DNA of 17,593 bases, taken from contig CABULX010000043.1 of the NCBI GenBank assembly GCA_902492545.1, forward strand, positions 1 through 17,593, written 5' to 3'. Source of the DNA: an uncultured Collinsella sp. (GTDB taxonomy: Bacteria > Actinomycetota > Coriobacteriia > Coriobacteriales > Coriobacteriaceae). Below the pieces are notes generated by a model. That model was not told the origin of the DNA. It worked only from the letters and a program-made list of their open reading frames with translations, and ran no database searches. Position 1 is the first letter of the stretch. Each line of letters opens with the position of its first letter. Positions 1 through 8,194 of the stretch are shown piece by piece. The position numbers were made by a program, and so were the translations under genes.

Positions 1-14
1 AGCAAGTTTTGCAT
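1..14 (-). CDS. Start of a gene downstream of the GntR regulator (partial)
   Basis: On the minus strand an ATG at 14-12 follows a good ribosome binding site, AAGAAAGG (29-22), with a 7-base spacer, and begins M-Q-N-L before the window ends. It lies 23 bases past the stop of the GntR gene on the same strand, so the two are probably one operon. YtrA-type GntR regulators are usually followed by an ABC transporter ATP-binding gene; that identity is inferred from context only, because four codons cannot show it. Confidence 0.5.
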
Positions 15-37
15 GGTATAGCCTTTCTTGCAGATGG

Positions 38-418
38 CTACTGCATGGTTTCGGGGGCTACCAGGTCGAGCATCTCGTGCAGTTTGTCGCGCGTGACGCC
101 CAAGGCTTCGGCTTGGCTTGCCGCTTTCGCAAGCAGCTCTTCGATATGACAGAGCTGGTTTTCGCGCAAAAGCTCCTGGTTGTCCTCGGCGACAAAACAG
201 CCCTTGCCCTGCACGGTGCAGATGAACCCGAGCTGCTCCAGGTCGGCGTAGGCGCGCTTGGTGGTGATGACGCTCACGCCAAGATCGCTCGCGAGTGCAC
301 GGATGCTGGGGAGTTTGGCGCCCGCAGCGAGCGTGCCCGAAAGGATCTGAGCTTTGACTTGCGAGGTTATCTGCTCGTAGATGGGCTTGTCGCTCGAATT
401 GGATAGGATGATGTCCAC
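38..418 (-). CDS. GntR-family transcriptional regulator, YtrA subfamily
   Basis: A 126-residue DNA-binding repressor-type protein. Residues about 8-77 form the GntR winged helix-turn-helix: PIYEQI near residue 12, then LPSIRALASDLGVS and TTKRAYADLEQLGF, with the wing at VQGKGCFV. The tail after residue 80 is only about 45 residues, too short for an FCD, UTRA or aminotransferase effector domain; this length is typical of the YtrA subfamily, whose tail serves for dimer formation. The ATG at 418 has an AAGGAG site (429-424). The gene precedes another start on the same strand, as expected for a regulator that heads and represses its own ABC transporter operon. Repeats over its promoter (446-478) are a likely self-binding operator. 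The effector is unknown; family members respond to cell-envelope stress or antibiotics. Confidence 0.93.
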   Translation of the reverse strand: MDIILSNSSDKPIYEQITSQVKAQILSGTLAAGAKLPSIRALASDLGVSVITTKRAYADLEQLGFICTVQGKGCFVAEDNQELLRENQLCHIEELLAKAASQAEALGVTRDKLHEMLDLVAPETMQ

Positions 419-445
419 AGCGGCTCCTTAGCTGTTGGGCTACAC

Positions 446-478
446 GTGTATATAACCGGTAAGCACAGTATATAACAC
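446..478. promoter_or_regulatory. Candidate GntR/YtrA operator (33 bp)
   Basis: The 9-base word GTATATAAC occurs at 448-456 and again at 468-476, 20 bases apart, two helical turns. The outer edges GTGT (446-449) and ACAC (475-478) are inverted, so the whole site is roughly symmetric. It covers the -10 box of the divergent gntR promoter, where a bound repressor would block transcription. Binding by this GntR protein is inferred from position. Confidence 0.5.
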
Positions 479-495
479 TATGCACAGTTCTGCAA
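467..495 (-). promoter_or_regulatory. Promoter of the GntR operon
   Basis: Reading the minus strand, a -35 box TTGCAG (495-490) and a -10 box TATACT (472-467) are separated by exactly 17 bases and lie about 50 bases before the gntR start. Both are near the sigma-70-type consensus. The -10 box lies inside the repeat that makes up the candidate operator. Confidence 0.6.
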
Positions 496-632
496 GAGGC
501 AAATGCGGATTGGGCCGGTTGCCCAGGCCCCAACTGATGAATTTGTCCTGATAGGTGCCCTAGAGCGGGATTTCGCGGCTACAATAATGCGGTTACAACG
601 ACGTAATGCACTCAATGCAAGAAAGGATCCGC

Positions 633-2246
<1,614 letters not shown>

Positions 2247-2249
2247 CGC

Positions 2250-2285
2250 ATCGGCGCGGTGGCTCTGCGGGGCTGCCGCGCCGAT
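2250..2285 (+). terminator. Terminator-like hairpin after prfC
   Basis: A perfect 10-bp stem (2250-2259 with 2276-2285, ATCGGCGCGG with its complement) closes a 16-base loop 3 bases after the prfC stop. Only scattered Ts follow, so it may be a weak or factor-dependent terminator, or a processing and stabilising hairpin. Confidence 0.55.
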
Positions 2286-2294
2286 TGCTTGCCT

Positions 2295-2396
2295 GATGCC
2301 GCGTGAGCGGCTATCATACCCACCGTCGTCTCAAGACCGAGGCGTCCGAGCAGTTCGGGTCCGATATCCTGCTCGTTAAACCTAAAACCAAAGGAG
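2295..2396 (+). promoter_or_regulatory. Structured leader of the VUT transporter gene (candidate cis-regulatory RNA)
   Basis: Three stems can be drawn in the roughly 110 bases before the start codon. Stem 1 is GCCGC-GTGA-GCGGC (2298-2311), capped by a GNRA-type tetraloop and extended by GAT/ATC. Stem 2 is 2327-2332 with 2339-2344, one G-U pair, loop AAGACC. Stem 3 is CGAGCAG/CTGCTCG (2347-2353 with 2369-2375). GACC in loop 2 (2335-2338) can pair with GGTC in loop 3 (2358-2361), a possible kissing contact, and an A-rich stretch leads to the ribosome binding site. YhhQ-type transporters are linked to queuosine precursors, so a preQ1-type switch is conceivable, but I do not recognise a known preQ1 consensus. 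Confidence 0.3.
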
Positions 2397-2402
2397 TACA
2401 TA

Positions 2403-3125
2403 ATGATCAAGAAGGTCATGGAGGACTACAAGGTCCTGTTGCGGAGCATTCCCGCGGCAACGGTTTCGCTGTTTTTCGTGAGCGTCATCATGATGAACCT
2501 GCTGGCCAACAAAGAGCTCATCAGCCTGCCGTATCTGGCACTCGATTGCGGCTTTGTGGTGAGCTGGGTTTCGTTTTTGTGCCAGGACATGATCTGCAAG
2601 CGCTTTGGCGCCAAGGCATCCATCAAAATCTCTATCCTCGCGCTGCTGGTCAACCTGGCCGTGAGCCTGTGCTTTTGGGCATGCTCGCTCACGCCCGGCA
2701 TGTGGGGCGCCTACTACGACACGGGCATGATCGAGGTCAACACTGCCCTTAACGCCACCATCGGCGGCACCTGGTACGTGGTACTGGGCTCTTCGCTGGC
2801 AATGCTCGTTTCTGCCGTGGTTAACTCCACGCTCAACCAGTCGCTCGGCCGTATGCTCAAAAAGAATAACTTTGCGAGCTTTGCCTTCCGCTCCTATGTG
2901 TCTACGGGTGTTGGCCAGTTTATCGACAATCTAGTCTTTGCCATTGTGGTGAGCCACACGTTCTTCGGCTGGACCTGGGTGCAGGTCCTTATGTGCTCGC
3001 TGACGGGCGCTGTCGCCGAGCTGCTGTGCGAGGTCTTCCTGAGCCCCGTGGGCTACAAGGTCGTGCGCGGCTGGGAGCGCGAGAATGTGGGCTCCGAGTA
3101 CCTCGAGCGCCACGCAACCGCCTAA
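2403..3125 (+). CDS. VUT-family (YhhQ/COG1738) transporter, probable queuosine-precursor importer
   Basis: A 240-residue integral membrane protein with about six hydrophobic segments, beginning near residues 16-35 (AATVSLFFVSVIMMNLLANK). The order MMNLLANK, then a segment ending in ICKRFGAKAS, and VGQFIDNLVFAIVV in the fourth to fifth helix region fits the VUT/YhhQ family, whose members import queuine or preQ0/preQ1 for tRNA modification. The polar GQFIDN motif within a membrane helix is a family hallmark. ATG 2403 has a strong AAAGGAG (2390-2396) with a 6-base spacer. The stop overlaps the binding site of the following SDR gene, so the two are translated from one transcript. The substrate is inferred from the family; other micronutrients are possible. 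Confidence 0.85.
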   Translation: MIKKVMEDYKVLLRSIPAATVSLFFVSVIMMNLLANKELISLPYLALDCGFVVSWVSFLCQDMICKRFGAKASIKISILALLVNLAVSLCFWACSLTPGMWGAYYDTGMIEVNTALNATIGGTWYVVLGSSLAMLVSAVVNSTLNQSLGRMLKKNNFASFAFRSYVSTGVGQFIDNLVFAIVVSHTFFGWTWVQVLMCSLTGAVAELLCEVFLSPVGYKVVRGWERENVGSEYLERHATA

Positions 3126-3134
3126 GGAGCAAGT

Positions 3135-3815
3135 ATGCGGGTTTTGATCACGGGCGCTTCGGGCGGTATCGGAGCCGCATGCGTGCAGCGCTTTTTGGAC
3201 GAGGGCCACGAGGTCGTGGGCTTTGATCTGCTGCCGGCAGCGATCGAACACGAGCGCTACCGCCATCTGATCGTTGATGTTCGCGAGCCGGACTCGTTTC
3301 CAGGCGACCTTGAACCCCAAGTGATCGTGAACGTTGCCGGTACGCAGGATTCGGCCGACGATATCGCCGCCAACCTGTGTGGCACCATCAACGTGACCGA
3401 GCGCTACGCTTTTGTGGGGGAGGGGCTTGTCGCCAAGCCGGCGCCGGCTATCGAATCCGTGGTCAATGTGGGGTCGGCGAGTGGCCATACGGGATCGGAG
3501 TTTCCCGCCTATGCTGCCAGCAAGGGCGGGGTTATCGCCTACACTAAGAACCTTGCAAACCGCCTGGCACCGCAGGCCATCGCCAACAGTGTGGACCCGG
3601 GCGGCGTTATCACGCCGCTCAACCGTTGCGTGATGGAAGACGAGCACCTGTGGAATCAGATTATGGAGCTCACGCCGCTTAAGCGCTGGGCCACCGCCCA
3701 AGAGATTGCCGAGTGGATCTACTTTGTGGGCGTGACCAACCGGTTTATGACCGGGCAGAGTCTGCTAATCGATGGCGGCGAGGCCGGCCGCACACAATTT
3801 ATTTGGCCCGAATAG
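3135..3815 (+). CDS. Short-chain dehydrogenase/reductase (SDR), NAD(P)-dependent
   Basis: A 226-residue classical SDR with all key elements: nucleotide motif TGASGGIG (6-13), NVAG (66-69, the family's NNAG), the catalytic serine near 114 in NVGSASG, YAASK (Tyr126, Lys130), and the DPGGVITP turn. The acidic Asp31 at the end of strand 2 suggests NAD(H) rather than NADP(H). The C-terminal MTGQSLLIDGGEAG is the usual SDR ending. It is slightly short because the stretch between strand 2 and NVAG is compressed. ATG 3135 sits 5 bases after AAGGAG (3124-3129), which overlaps the upstream stop, so it is co-translated with the VUT transporter. The substrate cannot be told; an alcohol, sugar or acyl derivative is possible. 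Confidence 0.93.
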   Translation: MRVLITGASGGIGAACVQRFLDEGHEVVGFDLLPAAIEHERYRHLIVDVREPDSFPGDLEPQVIVNVAGTQDSADDIAANLCGTINVTERYAFVGEGLVAKPAPAIESVVNVGSASGHTGSEFPAYAASKGGVIAYTKNLANRLAPQAIANSVDPGGVITPLNRCVMEDEHLWNQIMELTPLKRWATAQEIAEWIYFVGVTNRFMTGQSLLIDGGEAGRTQFIWPE

Positions 3816-3816
3816 G

Positions 3817-3851
3817 AAACGCGCCCGATGGAAGCCGTCGGGCGCGTTTTT
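3817..3851 (+). terminator. Strong intrinsic terminator after the SDR gene
   Basis: A perfect 12-bp stem (3817-3828 with 3838-3849) around a 9-base loop runs into five Ts (3847-3851), directly after the SDR stop. It lies between convergent genes, and its A-flanked 5' side could also help stop ung transcription from the other strand. Confidence 0.92.
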
Positions 3852-3864
3852 GATGTATCGATTT

Positions 3865-4590
3865 TTAGCCGAGGCAAGTCCAGTTGACGGGGGTCGAGCC
3901 GTGCTGTTCGAGTAGCCGATTGGCTGCCGAGAAGGGACGCGATCCCATAAAGGCGGGGAGTTCTGCCGTGGCACGGTTGGCCGAAAGCGGCGAGGGGTGC
4001 GTAGAGGCCAGGCAGAACTTGCCGGTTGTCTTGCCCGCACCAGTTGCGACGATCTTGCCTTCGACCATCTGCTGGGCAAAGCGACCCCATGTCAAAAAGA
4101 CTACCGGCTGGGGCAGCTGGCAGCAGCGTTCGATAACGTAGTCGGTGAGCGTGTTCCAGCCAAGCTTGGCGTGCGAGTTAGCGGCATGCTCGCGCACGGT
4201 GAGCGTAGTGTTGAGAAGCAGGACGCCCTGTTGTGCCCATGGTGTTAGATCTCCCGTGGCGGGAATGGGACAACCCAGATCGGCTTTGAGTTCCTTATAG
4301 ATGTTGCGCAGGCTCGGCGGCAACTTGGTTTGCGTCGCGGGGACCGAGAACGACAGCCCCATAGCCTGGTTGGGTCCGTGATAGGGGTCTTGACCCAAGA
4401 TGACAACCTTGACCTGGTCGGCCGGCGTGTAGGCGAGGGCATTGAGGATGTCGTCTTGTGCCGGGTAGATAGTCTGCTCGGCACGCAAAAGGGCGATGCG
4501 CTCGAGCAGCTGGTTCGTAGTGTCACGTACCGGCTGCGGCGCATCGCCCAACCAAGTTGCTATGTTGCGGTCGCGAGTTGCGGTGTCCAT
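3865..4590 (-). CDS. ung: Uracil-DNA glycosylase, family 1
   Basis: Removes uracil from DNA as the first step of base excision repair, in the cytoplasm. The 241-residue length is typical (E. coli Ung is 229). The water-activating loop GQDPYHG (66-72) holds catalytic Asp68; the uracil-pocket region GLSFSVP follows; TLTVREHAANSHAKLGW and FLTWG (165-169) match the uracil-recognition and central strands; HPSPLS (198-203) is the minor-groove loop with His198. The ending FMGSRPFSAANRLL is the family C-terminus. The start has an AAGGAG site at 4600-4595. It lies downstream of the EamA gene on the same strand with an 88-base gap containing a weak hairpin, so it may have its own promoter. No key residue is missing. 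Confidence 0.98.
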   Translation of the reverse strand: MDTATRDRNIATWLGDAPQPVRDTTNQLLERIALLRAEQTIYPAQDDILNALAYTPADQVKVVILGQDPYHGPNQAMGLSFSVPATQTKLPPSLRNIYKELKADLGCPIPATGDLTPWAQQGVLLLNTTLTVREHAANSHAKLGWNTLTDYVIERCCQLPQPVVFLTWGRFAQQMVEGKIVATGAGKTTGKFCLASTHPSPLSANRATAELPAFMGSRPFSAANRLLEQHGSTPVNWTCLG

Positions 4591-4629
4591 GGGGCTCCTT
4601 TACGTCAGATGCTCTGTTGGCATCTATTG

Positions 4630-4652
4630 TAAAGGCGCACCGGTTGCCTTTA
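4630..4652 (-). terminator. Weak terminator-like hairpin between the EamA gene and ung
   Basis: A 7-bp stem TAAAGGC/GCCTTTA (4630-4636 with 4646-4652) with a 9-base loop lies after the EamA stop, read on the minus strand. Only three Ts end the stem. A TACAAT box (4631-4626, minus) overlaps its end and could be the ung -10, without a clear -35. A 6-bp hairpin (4607-4612 with 4620-4625) follows in the ung leader. Confidence 0.35.
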
Positions 4653-4678
4653 TGCCGCGGCTGTATGAAGAGTGGGGT

Positions 4679-5581
4679 CTACGAGACGTGCTCGGGCGCT
4701 CCTGCCATGCGAGCCTGTCCATGTGCGCGGAGGCGCGGAAGCTCGACGGTTGCCGCCATGACGCCGGTGAGGATGAGAGCTGCACCCAGGAAGGCGATGG
4801 GGCTCAGGACCTCACCGACTAGGAAGAACGAAAAGACGGCGGAGCAGACTGGCTCGAGCGAGAAGGCAAAGCCGGTGGTCTCGGCAGGCACGTGGGGCTG
4901 CACGAGCGTCTGGGTGATAAAGCCGTAGGCAGAGCAGATGAGTGCGAGCGCGACGACGACTACGACCTCGCCCGGCGTGCCGGGAAGCGTGAAGCCGCCA
5001 AAGGTGAATGCGGCGATGCCCGAGAACAAGCCGCCAAAGCCCAGCTGCCAAACGCCCAGAGCCAGCGGGTCGACATCTTCGACAAAGCGCTTCGCCACAA
5101 TGATGTGTCCGGCGTAGACAAAGGCGGAGAGCAGCATGATGATCGCGCCCGGGTTCAGGCTGGTAAAGTCGGCGCCCGAGAGCAGCAGCATGCCGCAGGT
5201 GACGATGGCGGTGCCGACGAGCACTTTGCGCTCGGGGGCGCGACGCAGCAGGGCGGCGTTGGCAAACGGTACGATCACGACCGTCAGGCTCTGCAAAAAG
5301 CCGGCAGTGGAGGCAGAGGTGAGGCTGGAGCCCAGGCACATGCAGGTGAGCTCGGTTGCCATAATGGCGCCGATGATGGCGGCACGGACCATAAGGTCGC
5401 GGTTGATGCGGAAAGCGCGCTTGTGGAAGAGCAGCAGGCAGACCACAAAGGCGATGATGCAACGTAGCGCGACGATGCTCGTGGCGTTCATGCTGTCCAT
5501 GCCGATCTTCATGAGGGGATACGAAAAGCCCCATGCGATGGGAACGGAAAATGAGAGCGCGATTGCTTTTTTGCGATCCAT
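4679..5581 (-). CDS. EamA/DMT-superfamily permease
   Basis: A 300-residue membrane protein with about ten hydrophobic helices arranged as two EamA repeats. Repeat 1 opens with SVPIAWGFSYPLMKIG (about 12-27) and includes LRCIIAF; repeat 2 opens near residue 145 with AIIMLLSAFVYAGHIIVAKRF and ends in FFLVGEVLSPIAFLGAALILTGV, the usual repeat ending. DMT permeases export or import amino acids, nucleosides or other metabolites; the substrate cannot be read from sequence. ATG 5581 has an AAGGAG site just upstream. It is transcribed away from the LysR gene at 5740, the usual arrangement in which the regulator controls the neighbouring exporter. A role in exporting a toxic metabolite or amino acid is inferred. 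Confidence 0.92.
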   Translation of the reverse strand: MDRKKAIALSFSVPIAWGFSYPLMKIGMDSMNATSIVALRCIIAFVVCLLLFHKRAFRINRDLMVRAAIIGAIMATELTCMCLGSSLTSASTAGFLQSLTVVIVPFANAALLRRAPERKVLVGTAIVTCGMLLLSGADFTSLNPGAIIMLLSAFVYAGHIIVAKRFVEDVDPLALGVWQLGFGGLFSGIAAFTFGGFTLPGTPGEVVVVVALALICSAYGFITQTLVQPHVPAETTGFAFSLEPVCSAVFSFFLVGEVLSPIAFLGAALILTGVMAATVELPRLRAHGQARMAGAPEHVS

Positions 5582-5739
5582 GGGACTCCTTTTGTTACAG
5601 AACGGTTTCGCAAAAAGGATTCTGCTCCCAGATGTGGATGTAGTAAAGCGAATGTATCTTCAGTATGATTAAGAAATACTAATGTAGGCAGAAAAAGCCC
5701 TGGCAAAACGTTTTACGGCTGCAGTGATGTGGAGGCACG
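5582..5739. promoter_or_regulatory. Divergent EamA / lysR control region with two palindromes
   Basis: This 158-bp AT-richer region separates two divergent starts. It holds an interrupted dyad AGTAT-N9-ATACT (5662-5666 with 5676-5680), a plausible LysR-type site, and a perfect 10-bp palindrome AAAACGTTTT (5705-5714) about 25 bases before the lysR start. I could not settle on -35 and -10 boxes for either gene. LysR-family regulators commonly bind such a region to repress themselves and activate the divergent gene; that is inferred here. Confidence 0.45.
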
Positions 5740-6606
5740 ATGGCATCGCGGTATCAGATTGTTTGTATGGTGGTCGATCGCGGCAGTCTTAAGGGCGCAG
5801 CGGACGAGCTGGGCTATACGCAAAGCGCGGTGAGCCAGGCCGTCAAGGCGCTCGAGCGCGAGCTGGGCACCACGCTTATCGAGCGCGGTAAGCAGGGTGT
5901 TTCGCTTACGCGCGACGGTAAACAATATCTGCCGTACCTGCGCCAGATTGTGACCGCCGAGGCCGAGCTCGAGGGCAAGCGCCAGGAGCTGCTGGGACTT
6001 TCGTCGACTGATATTCGCATCGCGACGTTTACCAACGTGAGTCGAACCGTATTGCCGCGCGTGATCCGCGATTTTGGAGCCCTGCACCCGGGCGTACGCT
6101 TTACCCTCAAGCAGGGCGATTACACGCGCAACGCCCAGTGGGTGCACGATGGCGTGGTTGATTTTTGCTTTACGGCACGCGGATTTACCGCTGGGCTCGA
6201 GAAGCGCGTGGTCTATCACGACGAGTTGGTGGCATTGTTGCCGGCCGCGCATCCGCTGACGGCAAAGGAAAAGGTGACACTCGCCGACCTGGCGTCCGAG
6301 CCGTTTGTACTGCTGGATGAGGGCGAACAGAGCCTGGTGCTCGATGCATTTGCGGCGCATGGGCTGTCGCCGCACGTGACGAGCGAGGTGACCGACGACT
6401 ACACCATCATGGCGATGGTGGAGGAGGGCCTAGGCGTGAGCATGCTCTACCGTCGTACTGTGGAGGGCATGCGAGCCGATATTCGTGTGCGGCCCATCGT
6501 GCATGCCCCCTCGCGCGACGTGGTGGCGGCCTGGCGCAGCTGGGACACCATGCCTATCGCCACGAGGCGCTTTATCGACTATATGAGCTCGCATATTGTC
6601 AATTAA
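5740..6606 (+). CDS. LysR-family transcriptional regulator
   Basis: A 288-residue regulator. Residues about 1-60 are the LysR winged helix-turn-helix: GSLKGAADELGYTQSAVSQAVKALERELGTTLIER, close to the family pattern. From about 90 onward is the periplasmic-binding-protein-like effector domain: DIRIATFTNV, a first lobe with HPGVRFTLKQGD, the hinge segments, and a second lobe near ALLPAAHPL and FVLLDEGEQS, with GLGVSMLYRR near the end. ATG 5740 is preceded by GGAGG (5731-5735) at a short 4-base spacing. It is transcribed away from the EamA permease, its likely target. The N-terminus is slightly short, starting directly at the first helix, but I found no in-frame upstream start. The effector is unknown. 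Confidence 0.95.
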   Translation: MASRYQIVCMVVDRGSLKGAADELGYTQSAVSQAVKALERELGTTLIERGKQGVSLTRDGKQYLPYLRQIVTAEAELEGKRQELLGLSSTDIRIATFTNVSRTVLPRVIRDFGALHPGVRFTLKQGDYTRNAQWVHDGVVDFCFTARGFTAGLEKRVVYHDELVALLPAAHPLTAKEKVTLADLASEPFVLLDEGEQSLVLDAFAAHGLSPHVTSEVTDDYTIMAMVEEGLGVSMLYRRTVEGMRADIRVRPIVHAPSRDVVAAWRSWDTMPIATRRFIDYMSSHIVN

Positions 6607-6633
6607 TGACTGGCGTAGCGTTGGATGCGGTGT

Positions 6634-8016
6634 TTAGCGGGCTGTCGCTTTGGCTTGGGTGGCGCGATAGGTGCGTGCCGGGTGGCAGAGTAGCACCGCC
6701 ACGACCATAAAGAACGCCGTGGTGCCCAGGCTGATGGGGTAGACCATCATGATGTTCGCAAAGGTGCGGAAGTGCGGGAACACGCAGAACACCCAATAGA
6801 AGCGGATGCCGCAGACGCAGATCATGGTGATGAGGGCGGGCGTGAGCGAGATACCAAAGCCGCGCAGGTAGCCTGACATGTTTTCGTAGAACATGCTAAA
6901 GGCGTACGCCGGGAAGATCGAACACACGCGGATATAGCCGATCGAGACGATGTTGGGGTCGCTGTTGAACAGCGACAAGATCTCGCGTCCCAGGCCGACA
7001 ATAACGATGATCGTGGTGAGTGCAACGATACCGCCTTCGACCAGGCAGACCTTAAGCGTTTTGGTGCAGCGATCGATCTGGCGGGCACCGTGGTTTTGTC
7101 CCACAAAGGTGGTGCACGCCTGGCTAAAGCTGTTGAGCAGGTTGTAGCACACGTACTCCAGACTCATGGCGGCGCTCGAGGCCGCCATGACTTCGGTGCC
7201 CAGGCTATTGATGGCGGATTGGATGATGATGTTGGCGACGGCAAAGACAGCGCTTTGGATGCCGGCGGGCAGGCCGATCTTGACGATGCGCTTGAGGGCG
7301 ACGGGGTCGATAGCCAGGTCGCGTAGGGTGACGCGGACGACGGAGTCGGTCTTGAGCAGGCGGATAAAGAGCGTGGCGGCGCTGACGGTGTAGGCGATGG
7401 CGGTGGCGATGGCGACGCCCGCGACACCCCAGTGGAGCACAGGGACAAAGATGAGATCCAGGCCAATGTTGAGGACGGTGGACACGGCAAGCGCCTGCAG
7501 CGGCATGCGAGTGATGCCGACGGAGCGGAAGATCGCGGCCTCAAAGTTGTAGAGCAAGATCGAGGGCATGCTCAGCAAAAAGACGCGTAGGTAGAGTGAG
7601 GCGAGCGGCATGGTCTCGGCGGGAACGTTGAGCGCGGCGAGCATGGGCTCGGCAAAAATCTCGCCCAGGGCGATGACGACAAAGCCCACGAGCGCCATTA
7701 AAATCGAGGTATGGACGGCGCGTTTGACCATGTTTTGGTCGTTGCGGCCGATAGCGTTGGCGATGACCACGTTGGAGCCAAGCGACATGCCAATAAACAG
7801 GTTGAGCATAAGACTGGTAAGCGGAACATTGGAGCCGACCGCCGCCATGGCGAGGGTTCCCTGGTCGCCCGAGAAGTTACCGATGATGACCGTGGCGATG
7901 AGGTTCGATAGCTGCTCCAAGATGCTCGTGGCGGCCACGGGGAAGGCGAACAGGGGAATATTGCGCCACAGCGAGCCGGTGGTCATATCGATGTGCTTAG
8001 ATACGGTGTCAGCCAT
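6634..8016 (-). CDS. MATE-family multidrug or metabolite efflux transporter
   Basis: A 460-residue protein with about twelve membrane helices in two MatE repeats. The N-terminus (MTTGSLWRNIPLFAFPVAATSILEQL) is the typical entry to helix 1, followed by AMAAVGSNVPLTSLMLNLFIGMSLGSNVVIANAIGR, characteristic of the DinF/NorM-like group; GIPAG-like GLPAGIQSA marks the start of the second repeat near residue 250. MATE proteins expel cationic drugs or metabolites using H+ or Na+ gradients. ATG 8016 has only a weak site (GAGAG), unlike most neighbours; Met10 is an alternative start without a better site. It converges with lysR (27 bases apart, no clear terminator) and diverges from the RlmA-type gene across a palindromic repeat. 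Substrates cannot be predicted. Confidence 0.95.
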   Translation of the reverse strand: MADTVSKHIDMTTGSLWRNIPLFAFPVAATSILEQLSNLIATVIIGNFSGDQGTLAMAAVGSNVPLTSLMLNLFIGMSLGSNVVIANAIGRNDQNMVKRAVHTSILMALVGFVVIALGEIFAEPMLAALNVPAETMPLASLYLRVFLLSMPSILLYNFEAAIFRSVGITRMPLQALAVSTVLNIGLDLIFVPVLHWGVAGVAIATAIAYTVSAATLFIRLLKTDSVVRVTLRDLAIDPVALKRIVKIGLPAGIQSAVFAVANIIIQSAINSLGTEVMAASSAAMSLEYVCYNLLNSFSQACTTFVGQNHGARQIDRCTKTLKVCLVEGGIVALTTIIVIVGLGREILSLFNSDPNIVSIGYIRVCSIFPAYAFSMFYENMSGYLRGFGISLTPALITMICVCGIRFYWVFCVFPHFRTFANIMMVYPISLGTTAFFMVVAVLLCHPARTYRATQAKATAR

Positions 8017-8078
8017 ACGCTCTCAATCTCTAACATGCTCTTTCGTGCTTATTTGCGCAGACGATGATACTCCTAATC

Positions 8079-8138
8079 GACTAGTCGTTGGGGACGTTCT
8101 TAAACGACTAGTCATTCAAGAACGTCCCCAATGACTAG
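8079..8138. repeat. REP-like palindromic element with GACTAGTC words (60 bp)
   Basis: Two 21-base arms (8081-8101 and 8118-8138) are complementary at 20 positions; the one exception (8087/8132) is a G-T that still pairs in RNA. The inner 14 bases, TTGGGGACGTTCTT, are perfectly inverted. The 16-base spacer repeats the outer arm word GACTAGTC (8106-8113), itself a palindrome that also occurs at 8080-8087. It lies between divergent MATE and RlmA-type genes and is not T-ended, so it does not look like a standard terminator. It resembles dispersed REP-type repeats mobilised by RAYT transposases; that link is inferred. Confidence 0.75.
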
Positions 8139-8194
8139 GCGGGGAAGGCGTGCGACAATGGTGGACGTTGTGTTGTTCGCGCTAAGGAGTTGCC

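Larger units (their letters stand above)
419..632. other. Divergent intergenic region gntR / prfC
   Basis: Besides the gntR promoter and operator it holds an imperfect hairpin (510-516 with 526-533, one bulged base) and a TACAAT box at 580-585 that could be the prfC -10. I see no good -35 at 16-18 bases upstream, so the prfC promoter is uncertain. No gene is seen here; antisense reading frames lack start signals and family features. Confidence 0.5.

Noticed and set aside
2295..2396. Known preQ1-I, -II or -III riboswitch
   Set aside because: I could not match the sequence to any of these consensus patterns by eye; only general stems are seen.
2303..2752. Plus-strand frame across the leader and start of the VUT gene
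   Set aside because: No ribosome binding site, and it overlaps a well-supported membrane-protein gene in another frame.
8079..8138. Rho-independent terminator or CRISPR repeat
   Set aside because: No T-run follows, it lies between divergent starts where none is needed, and there is no array of equal repeats with spacers.
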